Source: Sphagnum magellanicum (Eukaryota; Streptophyta; Sphagnopsida; Sphagnales; Sphagnaceae). From it: DNA of 64,000 bases. Below the pieces are notes generated by a model. It saw nothing but the letters and a program-made list of their open reading frames with translations, had not been told where the DNA came from and did not search any database. Numbering within the stretch: position 1 is the first letter of the stretch; each line of letters starts with the position of its first letter. The position numbers and the translations under genes are program-made. Of this stretch, positions 47,101 through 58,400 are shown in pieces. The stretch is taken from contig CM038907.1 of the NCBI GenBank assembly GCA_021904315.1, positions 20,467,223-20,531,222 of the forward strand, written 5' to 3'.

Positions 47101-48650
47101 GGATTGCATTTTGCTACAAACTTGAGAATTAGTAGCATCTTTTACCCTTGATATCATTTGCCAACTATATGCTCATGCCTTATATTTTAATAATGTAGTT
47201 TTCAATTATAGATAAAAATGAATCCCACCCTTCTTTTCCCTCCCCACTCCTATGAATATGTTGTAAAGATTTATCAAATGTTGGCAATGTTCAAATATAT
47301 CAAAGCTTTTAACAATAGAATTTAGAGAATAATTAAGAATATGAAAATAAATCTTGAAACCAATTTTTTTACAAGGTGTTCCTTGTATCCAAAGAAAAAA
47401 ACACATTTTTTTTGGCTTAAAACATTAAGATTCTAAAGTGGTGATTTTCCAACACTTAAGAAAAATCAAAAAAGAATATCCCTTTGCATTCAAAAAAAAT
47501 CCTATGTTTTAAATATTTTTGTAAAATCAATGTCATTCAATGTTGAAAGGCTACCAAAATTATCATTGACTTTTGTTATAGGGGACAATTTCAACTTCAT
47601 AACCTAGTCAATACCCTTACCAAATGTTCAATGACCTTTCAAAATTGGTTATTGGCTAAAAACTTAATTATTTTTTCAATTTTTTGACTTTCAAAAGGTG
47701 TAAACACAATCAAACAAGTTATCAACACTTGTAAAGGTAGTTTTTAAATAGTCTTGATGAGTTGATGTGGTAGCATGAAATTGGTCAAAGAGTCTTAGGG
47801 CAATGCCAAACAAATGTTATATATTGTTCTCACATTATTTCATTAAGTTAAAAAATTGGTTAAGGATTTTTAAAAGTGTTGAAAAACATTTTACATCTGA
47901 ACCATGTAAAACCGGATAAGTGTAAGTGTAAATGATTTACACTTGTCCACCATGTAAATCCATGTAGAACCATGTAAATTAAATTAAATCCTTGATTTGT
48001 TTTCAAAAAAATAAAATTCATGTGAAAAAAATGCTTACTTGGGCCAAAAAAAACCTCAATGGTGTGTAGTGTGTGAAAATGAATGTCCAAAGTTCAAAAT
48101 ACAAAATCCAAAAATCAAACAAAGGTTTCCCGATCCTCTTGGCACTCTTCTACGTGGCACTCAATTGCCTTAGGAAATTCAAAAACAAGAACATTTAAAA
48201 GCTTCTCTTCTAGCTCCTCAAACCTTTCCGCATCTTCTTATTCCACACATGGGTCATCAAACCAATTTTTAATGAGCAAAATTAACAAATATAAATTAAC
48301 TGCACCAAGGCAACATCAATGAAGGCTTTGTGAGAATCCTTGCAATAAAAGAAAACATGTTCTATCTCTATCTAACTACTAAGTATGCCCAATATTGCTC
48401 TTACAAAAAAAACAACTGTTGGGAATTGCCCCTCATGCTTTAACCACCACTGAAGAGGTGATTCAGCTTCTTGTAAGGCCACATCAAAGGTCCAAAAACA
48501 ATTAAGTTCACGATGAACCTAAATTCACATTTAATATACGGAAAAGTGTTAATGGTCTACATTCTACATGTAGAATAAAAAAAAAATGAAATCACTTGTC
48601 ACATAAACACACAAAAGAAATAAGAAACTTACTTGTTCAAGGTTCGTCTC
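44140..48650. other. AT-rich intergenic, no gene supported
   Basis: About 4.5 kb. Short frames (44,926-45,189 -, 45,551-45,820 +, 46,437-46,631 - and others) have no recognisable domain. There is a duplicated acatacatagatca word near 44,585-44,610. A near-perfect palindrome gtgtaaatgatttacac lies near 47,926-47,942 amid repeated catgtaaa words. (aaat)n is near 46,409-46,427. No RNA gene seen. Confidence 0.5.
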
Positions 48651-48653
48651 CAT

Positions 48654-49125
48654 TTATGATGCCCCAACTTCAAATATAGTGTTGGTGTTGTGCACAATCT
48701 CTTGATGAACACTTGAAATAACCGATTGTCCTTGCATTTTCTGAAACAATTCATGTAGGGTTGGAAGGAGAAAGTGTGCATCATACGCATGGCTAGGAAT
48801 TTCAATTATTGATGCATGTCCAAGATAGTCCCCTACAAAGCTAAGATCCTTAAAACGAAGATCTAGCATGAAAACCAACATATTGTGCACCTTGGATGCA
48901 TTATAGCAATTTATGAAACTCAAAAACAGGTGTACTAAGACATGTGTCACTTGCTTTCTCATGTTAACCCAAGCCTCCTAAAATTATGGATTTCTAAAAA
49001 TAGCGCCCCAATTTTCATAAAATAAGTTTGGAATTGTCCATGAAATAGGAAAAAAATATAAACATGCGACAACTGGTAACGGGGTTTCTTCAATAGGGTC
49101 CAACATTTTTGTTCGTTTGTGCACC
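48654..49125 (-). pseudogene. hAT transposase relic, C-terminal part
   Basis: The - strand frame contains VHNMLVFMLDLRFKDLSFVG then DYLGHASIIEI, HAYDAHFLLPTLHELFQKM. This matches the xLDPRFKxL...YDxxxLxPLL pattern near the C-terminus of hAT-type transposases. An upstream in-phase reading (KMLDPIEETPLPVVACLYFF) reaches about 49,110 with two stops near 48,990-48,995. It is the far piece of the relic at 52,318-53,850, separated from it by later insertions. Confidence 0.6.
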
Positions 49126-51290
49126 ATGAAGTCAACCCCATTCCAAACAAAGCATGCTTTGGAGTTCAGCCTAGAGGTCGTCTCCAAGGATGCCAAAGGA
49201 GATGTCATTGTGTTGTGCCTTTTTTATGTCCACGAAGGCCGGGACAACATGGAGGTTGGCGATAGTTCGGGCTGCAAGTGAAAGGTGACCTCGACCATCA
49301 AATATTTCATGAAGTCATTCGCTCCCTTCAACTATCGTTGCCATTTGAAGTAACATGCCGAGTCATGGGCCGCCTACCAGGTGCTGTCTCACTAGGACAA
49401 AAAGGAGTACTTCAAGAACAAGGTGAAGCGCATCAACACTTTGCACCAGCACATGGACCTGACCACGGATTTGATTTAATTCATCATCTTGGCTGACATT
49501 GTCAACATGATCATTGGTGATATTTTCTTCTGCAATGATGAACAGTTGTTCAATGATAGCGACAGTGATGATGACACTACGACAGCTGAGGCGATCGCGA
49601 AGAGGGCCGTCAAGAAGTCCAAGGAGAAGGTCAACGCCATGAAGCTATTCGTTAAACAATCTAACGAATCAGTGTACAAGGTCACAATCAAAAACATCAT
49701 GCGTTTTGAACTAGCGATGGACCATGTTTCAATCAACATGTCATTCTAGCAAATAGCAGCATCCATCCAACAAGCCAAGGACCGCACCAAGACGACCAAG
49801 TTGGCAAGAATTAATGACCTATTTGTCGGTCAGTACGTTCGGGTCATGGTCGCCACTGCTTTACATAACATTTTCGACATCGTCGACGACGAATCTATTT
49901 GGGCAATTTCACTGGCTGGCGACAACAGCACGCACCGTGGATAGTCTTTCTTCGATCTACGCATGCATGCCTACTACTTAGTGATTTCATGAACGTCCAC
50001 TTGGTCTTTGTCCCCATGTTCGAGCACCACACCGCCGAGAACATGTTCAACATGGTCATCGAGTTTCTCAACCCATTGTACAACACGTGGCGTGACAAGC
50101 TGATCGGAGTGTTGTCCAATGGAAATAGCACAATGGCTAGTCGTCACTATGGGTTCGTCACGTGCATGGTGTGATTTGCTTCTAACAAGGTGTTACACAT
50201 CTGGTGCACGCCACATGAAATCGATATTGTCATCAAGGCTTCGACCAAACCAATCTTGGACGACTCTTGGTTCAAATTCGCATAGAGTTGATTAGTATTT
50301 TTGCGATCGCAAGACATTCTTATAATCACCATGAACATCAAATGCCCAAAGAAAACTAATCGATGGGTGCATTTGGGACGCCTACTCAAGTTCTTCCAAT
50401 AGTATCGATGTCAGTTGATCGCCTATACGATTGGAAAACACCCCATAGATGCCCCATGCTCCATTTGGTGGGTCATCACCTATTCGATCATTCCAGCCAT
50501 TGACGCAATCAATGTCACCTTCGTTGTGTTGCAGGACAGGTCACTTTTGCTCATGCAACAAGAACAGCATATCCAGATGCTAATCGACACCATTATGACA
50601 ATGTTCAGCATTAAGATGATTGAGGAGCTCAACGAGGGCGATAAAAAAGGAGTGGGCGATAACGAAGGAGCGAGCGACTATGTCAATTTCGAGCAATGGC
50701 GCATCAATGTCGATTCAATCGTTACCCACATCGAGGACCAAGGGTCATTCCCTCGGCAGTGCCACAAAGAACTAGACGTTGTTGATTAGGAACTCGTCAT
50801 CAAGGAGATCGGCATGTTTGCAGTGGAACTGGTCACCGGCCTCCAGAACGTCAAGGCCAAGCAAGATGATGCAAATAGACCCCTTGATTCAGATGCGTCA
50901 CCGGTGCTACCTGCTCAGCTAGTCAAGCTTCGCACCAACGTGTTCATCTAGGAGGTGCTGGACCATTTTCGCGCTCATATCTCAAAGTTTTGGCCGGTTG
51001 AAAAGATCAACCTAATCAAGGACGAGCATTGTCATCTACTCAAGGTCTATAACTTAAACTCGATTTTGAAAGCCGCAATCAATAAGCAAGACCACCAGAC
51101 ATCATTCAACCTTGGATAGGACATCAAACCGGCCAACCGATTTGACTCCCTGCATGCATTTGTTGGTGGTCTGGCCACTGTGTTCACCAACACAATCAAT
51201 CGAATCTGATTTTTCGATCCTTGAATGGGAGATGGACAAAAACCGAACCTCTTTGATGCATCTGTCATTGGAACGTATCTTCCAAGCTAA
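49126..51290 (+). pseudogene. hAT-like transposase pseudogene with 15 in-frame stops, one frameshift
   Basis: A continuous coding frame of about 720 codons runs from an ATG at 49,126 to a TAA at 51,288, higher in GC than its flanks. Premature stops are at 49,279, 49,351, 49,393, 49,477, 49,747, 49,942, 50,172, 50,283, 50,289, 50,400, 50,787, 50,949, 51,117, 51,207 and 51,222, with one shift near 49,979. Readings: an N-terminal zinc-finger-like part (SFAPFNYRCHLK, HAESWAAYQ), an acidic stretch (NDSDSDDDTTTAEA), and a catalytic-like core (ISLAGDNSTHRG, NVHLVFVPMFEHHTAENMF, NTWRDKLIGVLSNGNSTM, VLHIWCTPHEIDIVIKAS, KCPKKTNRWVHLGRLLKFF, WWVITYSIIPAIDAINVTFV). The layout resembles hAT-type RNase H-fold transposases. 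TIRs and target duplication were not identified. It sits inside the - strand hAT relic. Confidence 0.75.
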
Positions 51291-51512
51291 ACAACGATCA
51301 ATGCTGCAGGCATTAATTGCTTGATAATACATAGTTTGGGCCGATCCATAATTCAAGTCCAATAGTGTCTAAAATTTAGCTTAATTTATTTGATTTATGG
51401 AAATTTATAACTTTATGAGGCCTGTGTTAACCCCAAGTTGCTTCACTTTCATTTAGATGTCCAAAAATGCAGCAAGGTCAACCTTGGTGTTGTAACCCTA
51501 CTTTGAGGGAAG
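51291..51512. other. Short spacer, unassigned
   Basis: Non-coding link between the pseudogene stop and the LTR-like repeat. It probably includes the 3' end of the hAT-like element. No terminal inverted repeat recognised. Confidence 0.35.
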
Positions 51513-52308
51513 TGTGAGGATGAAACTCATATTTTCGAAATTGGGACTTGGGAGTCCTTTGAGATTCCCGAAACTTTAGAGTTCAACTACAAGGGTCAAA
51601 ACACCTCGCATTGGGGTGTTCTTTATATCATTGGAAAACTATTGAAGTGTACATGTCAAAAATGGCCTTGCATGGGCCATTTGGGCATCTATAGCACAAG
51701 TTATGACAAAAAGAAGGGCCAAGAGTCAAATTGGTAGTTTGACTGCCGACCATTAAAAGTCGGGAATTGACCCAACCCCGATGCGTGCAAGTGGAGTGCG
51801 ACACACTGTTGGAAAGCTTTCGAAGAGAGCTATAAATTTTCTTGAGACCTCATCCCAATCGAAGGTTTGAGCAAGAAATTGTGATTGCTCAAAGTTCCGA
51901 GAGTCCAAACCGAGACAATTTCGGGACTCCTCCTTGGGAGTCCCGGGACAAAAAAACCATTCGGATGTGGGTGCCGCAAAGAAGCACATAGTATACTATA
52001 TGGGAGAAGGTGGTGGCTTCCCCCGAGTTCAGACCGTGGTGAGTAAAGTGAGTCCAGAGTTACCCGTGGCTTATCCTAGCACTAAGGGTGTTCCAGAAAG
52101 TGATCTAACCAACTTGTTGGTTGGATTGATGCAGGTTCGAATAAGTGAATAGCTTGTCGTTCTTCCTAGTCCCATCTCGGAGCTTTAGCATGCCCCTCTA
52201 CCCTTTCTAGTGCTAAGAGTTGGGAGTGTGCCCCAAGTTTCTCCCAATTTCGATGTTTGAGTTACTTAGGCCCGTCTTGGGTCAAACTAGGGACTTGGGA
52301 GCACGTCA
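51513..52308 (+). repeat. LTR-like dispersed repeat, copy 1 (~796 bp)
   Basis: Homologous along its length to 54,811-55,618. Shared landmarks in order are tgtgagg at the start, atatcattggaaa, atggccttgcat/atggtcttgcat, aagttatg, gagagcta, ttgggagtcccgggacaaaa, tagtatactata/gagtatactata with ggtggtggcttcccc, cttcctagtcccatc/cttcctagtccccatc, cggagct, and an end gcacgtca against acgcgtaa. TG...CA-type ends, ~800 bp length and a TATA-like tatactata suit a solo LTR. The - strand hAT relic resumes immediately at about 52,318, so this copy lies within it. Confidence 0.65.
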
Positions 52309-52317
52309 CTTAGCCTA

Positions 52318-53850
52318 CATGTCCAATCTCTCCTCTAATTTCACATACAATCTAATTGTGCTAGCAAGTGCATTAAAAAGTAACCAATATCCATGACGTT
52401 GGTTTACCACACAAGCTGTTACAAGTGGAAAACAGGCTTCATAAATTACTTTTATAATCACTCATGCTATTGTAAAAAGAATCATGTTGGCCAATGCTTC
52501 AATTTGATGACTATAAAAACATAACAATTGTTTGTCGATACATCAAACATTGTTGAAACATTGATACTTTTTATGCAAAACGAGTTTTCACAAGTGTTAT
52601 TAGTTTTCAATCCAATCATGCATGCTTCCATTTCTTGTAGCCCTTCCCTAAAATGCATAATGAAAAAACCAAAGTTGTGTGTTAATTTGAAAATGAAAAA
52701 CTTCCAAGAATTTAACAAGTTCAACACAACATCAACTATATCAACTTTTACATTTAGGGTTTACTTGATTTTTTGGGCCAAATAATGCAAGCTTGTAAAG
52801 ATGCTTGTGTTAATTTAATATTCAATGGTGCCAAATTTATTGCAACCTTTTCATTAGAAGTTATATATTGGGCAACCTCACTCATTACATGCCCAAAGAA
52901 AATCCCATCAAAAGGCACATCTAGTTTCAATGTTTGACATGACCAAAAATTTTAAGATTATAATCATTGTCCTTAGATTTGTGCCTTCATCTTTAACAAA
53001 TCACAAAATCTTGGAAGTAACTTTGAACCTCTCAAGCAAAACCTTCATTTGTTTTATTAATCTAGCCCCTATTGTGTCATTAGCCTCAAAAAGACCCACA
53101 CATACATGAAGAGGCTCCCATTGTGGTGGAAAAAAATTGATAAGAAGGGCAAAAGTTTCACATGCCCATCTATTCATTCACAAATCAAATGTTGTTGTTG
53201 TAGTTGGTGTGACATCAAAAAATGGTGTCACATATTCATCCAAACATTTTTCCACAATCATTAAAAGAATATCTTCATTCATCACTTTCAAGAAGGGAAA
53301 ACAACTCTTGGATCTAGTTGTAACGCAAGGCATAACATCCAAAGATTTTCACAATTGTTTAAAGGAAAAAAAACCTTGGCTATAAGAAGCACTAGATCTT
53401 GTAAAAACATTTTTAACACTCCTCATGTTTCTTGTAAGAAGGGGGATTACCAAAGAATGAAGAAATCTAACCTAGGGCCACCTTTGGATGATTTTTTGTA
53501 GGTTGAACCTCCCCTTCATTACCAACTTATGAATTTGAAATCCCTTCATGACGAGCAATGTTAGCAATATATGCCTCAAGAAACTCCCCATGTTCTATCT
53601 CCACATGTCACTTTAGAACGTTGGTCGCAAAACTTTTGTTGTAAGCAGAAATCCTTTTCTTTCCTTTTGTCTTCTTTTCAAATTAAGATTGAAGAACTTC
53701 ATTAAGGTAACAAAAAGTACATCTCATCTGTTGCACAACATTACAATTTGGTTTATTCCCATTTTTGACAACAAAGAAAGCCCAAGGGGATGACCTTCAA
53801 TCAAAACTAACCTAAAACTTGGCTTGTTTACGCAATATTGACAATCTCTC
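52318..53850 (-). pseudogene. BED/hAT transposase relic, N-terminal and central parts
   Basis: Read on the - strand from 53,850 downward. A BED-type zinc finger has MRCTFCYLNE (CxxC, about 53,705-53,730) and FATNVLKXHVEIEH (HxxxxH, about 53,590-53,625). An RNase H-fold region has MNRWACETFALLINFF, PPQWEPLHVCVGLFEANDTI and VKDEGTNLRTM (about 52,965-53,195). A central region lies at 52,482-52,727, then VIIKVIYEACFPLVTACVVN and ALASTIRLYVKLEERLDM to about 52,318. Stops are frequent. The C-terminal part is found 3 kb further on at 48,654-49,125. By size and motifs it is a hAT element. Confidence 0.7.
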
Positions 53851-54240
53851 TACTAATCGAAATGCTTCATTATTAAAGGGAGGAGTGTTCATGCTAACAC
53901 ATGTGGATGATGAAGCTTGAGTCCCACATCGGGGACCAACTACAAATAAAACTAAAAATAAATTATTTGTATTTGGAGGATCGTGAGAAGATTCATCATT
54001 TCCTAAGGTCCTTTAAACATCCTCACAAGCCATCATTGAAACCTTGTTGCTACTACTACTATCGCAAGTAATTATTATCTATTGGATGTTGTTAGTAGTT
54101 GATGGTGGTTACTAACAGTTGCTATTGCTAATTATTGTTAGTTGTTGTAACTATTGATAGTTATTGCTACTACTAGCTATTACTACTAATGTTGGTTATT
54201 GTTATTGTTATTTACTCAAAATGAAAGAGACCAAAATAAC
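53850..54240. repeat. Low-complexity GTT/TAT-rich tract
   Basis: 54,040-54,215 is made of tgttgttagtagttgatgg, gctattgctaattattgtta and attgttattgttattta words, a degenerate trinucleotide tract. The part before it has no assigned feature. Confidence 0.5.
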
Positions 54241-54810
54241 AACATTATGTTCCTAGTCACTCTTCACTATGCAACACAATAATGGGAAAGGGAGCATAGC
54301 GGCATGAAGGGGAACATGAACACACCATAATAAGGCACAAAATACCAACAAGTAACCCAAACAACACCAAGACCATAAAGCAAGAGGAGGGGGGTTGCTT
54401 GCTTGAAAGGTGATGGAGATGAAAACCATGGCAATGGCAAGGGTAGCACTTTTCATTGCTTCTCATTACTCCTCTTTGAATGGCACAAAAAGTGCAAGGG
54501 GGAGCATAGACGCAACATAATAGTGTGAAGGGGAGCATGGACGCACCATAGTAAGGCACGAAGAACCAACAAACAACCCAATCAACACCAAAACCATGAA
54601 TAAGGGTGAAGAGGGGATACTCATATGAAAGAAAACAAAGATGAAAACCATGGTGATGGTGTGGGGGTTTGATGCTCCTCATTATTGTTCATTGCTCCTC
54701 CATGCACAACACAACAATGTGAGGGGGAGCACAGATGTACCATAACAAGGCATGAAAAAACAACAAACAATGCTAAAACCACATTTCATGCTCCTGAGAG
54801 TGCAAGAGAG
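54240..54810 (+). repeat. Tandem array of ~185-225 bp monomers, left block
   Basis: The recurring order is tcattgctcctc, then gcacaacacaacaa, gaaggggaacatgga, acaaggcatgaa, accaacaaacaac, acaccaaaaccatga, a G-rich gaggggg, cacttgaaagg and gatgaaaaccatggcaatgg. The anchor ggggagcatgga falls near 54,307, 54,530 and 54,722. The array is interrupted at about 54,810 by the LTR-like repeat and continues at 55,619. Purine/pyrimidine strand asymmetry is strong. Long open frames on the - strand here are a by-product of the repeat. Confidence 0.75.
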
Positions 54811-55618
54811 TGTGAGGGAATGAACCCCCACATTCCCAAATGAACTCCCACTTTGGGAATTGGAATCCCAATGTATTCCCAAATTTTTAGAGAGCAATTG
54901 CAAGGGTCAAAACTCATTGGATTGAAAAGTTCCTTATATCATTGGAAATCTTTTAGAATGTAGATGTCTAAAATGGTCTTGCATCACCCATTTGGATACT
55001 TAAAACATAAGTTATGGCCAAAAGAAAGGTCAGGAGTCAAATGGCAAATTTGATTTTTGACCACTAAAATTTAGGAATCGCCTCGATTTCCTTGCGTTTA
55101 GGTGCCGTGTCACATACCTTTGAAAAATTTTCAATGAGAGCTACAACTTTACTTTAGACCTCACCTCAATCAGAGGTTTGCACACAAAGTTATGGGCCTC
55201 CAAAGTTGCGGGAGTCCCAATTTCGGGAATTTCGGGACTCCCATTTGGGAGTCCCGGGACAAAATGTCATTTGGGTGCTGGCCCTATGGCCAGGCATAGA
55301 GTATACTATAAGGGGGAAGGTGGTGGCTTCCCCTAAGTTCGGGCCATGGTGAGTCTTATGAGTCCGTGTTTGCTTGTGGCTTGTCCATGCACCAAAAAGG
55401 CTCCATCTATGCATTAATCAATTTGTTGTTTGGTTTGTGTAGGTCCATGTGAGTAATTGAGTTGTTTGTCAATCTTCCTAGTCCCCATCCCGGAGCTCCA
55501 ACATGCCCCTCTACCCCCAAAGTGTTGCGAACCAGAGAGTGTGCCTTGATTCCTTACTCTTCCGTTGTTTTCATTTTAAATTTACATTTGAGTCTATCAA
55601 AGAGCTTGGGAACGCGTA
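54811..55618 (+). repeat. LTR-like dispersed repeat, copy 2 (~808 bp), inserted in the tandem array
   Basis: Homologous to 51,513-52,308 in the same orientation. The anchors of the surrounding array are 1,019 bp apart across it (54,722 to 55,741); subtracting 808 leaves 211, within one monomer length. This supports a clean insertion. It contains the inverted repeat gggactcccatttgggagtcc near 55,234-55,254. Confidence 0.65.
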
Positions 55619-56300
55619 AGGGGGGAGGGGGTGGTTGCTCACCTTAAACGGATAAAGATGAAAACCATGAAAATGGCGAGAGGGGCAGAGCTTTTCATTG
55701 CTCCTCAAAGTTCTTCCCTACATAACACAACGATGCAAAGGGGAACATGGACATAACACAACAAGGAATGAAGGACCAGTAAATAAGCAACAAACCACAC
55801 AACACCAAAAGCATGATAGGGGAAGGGGGGTTGTTCACTTGAAGGGGACAAAGATCACGCCAACGGTGGGGGTTGGTGGTCCTTGTTGCTTTTCACATTC
55901 CTCCTTACACAACACATCAGCACAAGGGGAAACATGAATGCGACACAAGAAGGCATGAAAGACCAACAAGTAAACAACAAACCAAATGACACCAAAAGCA
56001 CGATGGGGAAAGGTGGTTGTTCACTTGAAGGGGATGAAGACCACAACAATGGGGGGAAGGGGGGGGGGGGGGGGGGGGGGGGAATGCTCCTACTCCTCCT
56101 TGCATAGCACAATAGCACGAAGGGGAACATGGATGTAGCACAAAAAAGTGCAAAGGATTAATAAACAAACAACAAACCAAACAACACCAAAAGGACGACA
56201 TGGGGGTTACTCACCTAAAAAGGTTGAACATGAAAACCATAGTGATGGACATAGGTAGCATTGTTTGTTGTTCCCCACCACACAACACAAGTGGGAAAGG
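55619..56300 (+). repeat. Tandem array of ~185-225 bp monomers, right block
   Basis: Continuation of the array, with ggggaacatgga-type anchors near 55,741, 55,926 and 56,121 and intervening gatgaagacc/caacaatggggg and ccaaaagcacgatgggg words. It includes the G24 run. The array fades after about 56,300. Confidence 0.75.
56051..56082 (+). repeat. Poly-G tract (G6-AA-G24)
   Basis: Positions 56,051-56,056 are G6 and 56,059-56,082 are an uninterrupted G24. Such a run could form G-quadruplexes. It is also prone to slippage and sequencing or assembly error. Confidence 0.8.
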
Positions 56301-58160
56301 GAACTCCCAAAATGCAAAACACAAAAAAAAACCCCCTAATCTTCTAATTTAAGAAAATCTCTAACATTGAAAACTAAAAACCTTTTAACATACAAACTTT
56401 ACATGACTTTACATGCCCCCAAACATTTTACATGGGGCGTGTAAATGTAAAATAAAAATATATGCATTACCTGTCGTGTAAGTGTAAATGTAAATAAAAT
56501 GGGGGTGTAAATGTAAATGATTTACATTTAAACAATGTTACACGGCTTGTTACATGCTTAGTTACACTTACATGCCCAACATTAGTAGATACCTACCTAT
56601 ACCATATTTACAACTACAAAGTTACAATGTACATATAAATATATATTATATTAAATATTAGTGTAAATAATCTAATATAATAATCTATAATCATAATATT
56701 AATATATAACATTTATTATTTGAAAAAAAAATATTAGATAATTTTTATGTTATTAAATTATTATTATTATTATTATTATTATTTTCATCCTATGATATTT
56801 TGACACATGACATTACATAATGTTAGCCTAAAAATGTAACTTAGGTAATTAGGTAAATACTTAAGCCTTGGCATAAGGAATATTTGGTCAATATCATTTG
56901 CAAGGTTTGTTCCTTGGATGCCAAGGATGAAAATCAAATCTTTAACCAACAAATCACCTCACTTCATATGTAAACATAGTGGGGTGCATTTTATTTAACC
57001 TATGTTTTGTTGTAAATGTTGCACAAATGCCAACTTTAATATTTAACATCTTATTGATATTTTGTCCAAATGTAAAGTTAATTTTGAATCTTTTTTCAAT
57101 GATGTATACATTTATATTTTTCTCCTTTTAAAAATGGAAACTCATTTCAGTAAAAAATAATTGAATTTCATTATTTAATAATATTTCAATGACCATTCTT
57201 TTATTTAAAAACTCAAGCATAGGATTTAATTATAAGTGGAAATTTTTTATGGCCAACGTAATAAAAAAAATGATATACCTCCCACATCTTAAACATATAT
57301 TTGATTAAAATTTTATATTATAGAAATTTGATGTATTTAGTCTATGATTTATTGACATATAATATTCATAAATAGATCATAAATATTTTATATTCACTAA
57401 AATTTAATATAGTTTAAAATATCAATTATACTATTTATGATGTACATTATTAATTTAAATATTGACCTCTAATTTTAAAAGTATCAAATAAAGCTATATA
57501 ATTCATAATTTTATGAAATTTTAATGTTTATTTTTATATTATAATATATTATTACTATTTAAAATATTTATTTAAACCATTAATTTATATTTAAATTAAT
57601 TATATTAATTACGATCTACAATGTCATTTATAATATTAAATTTAAAATTTAAAAAATTATATATAATTAATAAATTTATGAATTCTAATTTTTAATTATA
57701 ATATTACAATAGAATAATATAATTTTAAATAATGATAAACTTGAATAATATAAATTAAATTAATGTATATTTAGTTGTATAAATGAATGATTATGGATGT
57801 TGTCAATAATTTTTTTTGTGTTTAACTATTGAATAGATATTTTACAATTTCTGAAATATAAGTTATAATTAACATTATTTAATTTTCATAATGTAATGTA
57901 TTAATTTAATTTACTAAAACTTGGTTAATAATTTTAAAACTTGAATAGCACCAAAAATTCAAACAAACAAAAAAAAAAAAACTTACATGTGGTCATTTAT
58001 ACAATGTAGTTGTAACATAGTTGTAAATGTCACAATGTAGACCCTAAAAATGATTAAAGGAAAGTGATTATGAACAAAACATGGACATGGCTAGGAAAAT
58101 GACTACATGACTAGGTTAAGACATAGTCACAAAAATTTCCAATCATGAAGGACATGTTTT
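56300..58160. other. Very AT-rich DNA, no gene
   Basis: Repeated tgtaaatg/catttaca words at 56,400-56,580, a (tta)n microsatellite at about 56,758-56,783, and extremely AT-rich DNA from 56,600 to 57,960. No coding signal. Confidence 0.6.
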
Positions 58161-58164
58161 GGTG

Positions 58165-58400
58165 TAGTGTAAGTAGGTAGGGTAAAGTAAGTAAGTAAGT
58201 AAATAAGCGTAGGTAGGTAAATAAATAAGGTAAATAAATATGTATAAGGGGGTAGTTACGTAGGTGGGTAGGTATTTAAGTAGGTTGTTAAGGTAAGTAG
58301 GGACATAGGGAAGTTGTTAAGGTAACTAACTAAGTATAGGTAAGTAGGTAGGTTGATAAGGTAGGTATATTTGACCTATTTAACTAGCCTAAAGCTAACC
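58165..58400 (+). repeat. GTAG/GTAA tetranucleotide-rich tract
   Basis: Continuous variants of gtag, gtaa and gtaaata: gtaagtaagtaagtaaataa, gtaggtaggtaaataaataa and gtaggtaggttgataaggta. This is related in sequence to the (gtag)n at 5,517. It fades into taggctta-type words to about 58,660. Confidence 0.7.

Noticed and set aside
51513-55618. The two ~800 bp LTR-like repeats as the paired LTRs of one element
   Set aside because: The DNA between them is hAT relic and tandem array, with no retroelement coding, primer-binding site or polypurine tract seen; two separate (solo) copies fit better.
54253-56201. Several 60-140 codon - strand frames rich in Cys, Phe and Pro
   Set aside because: They recur with the ~200 bp tandem monomer and are by-products of the repeat.
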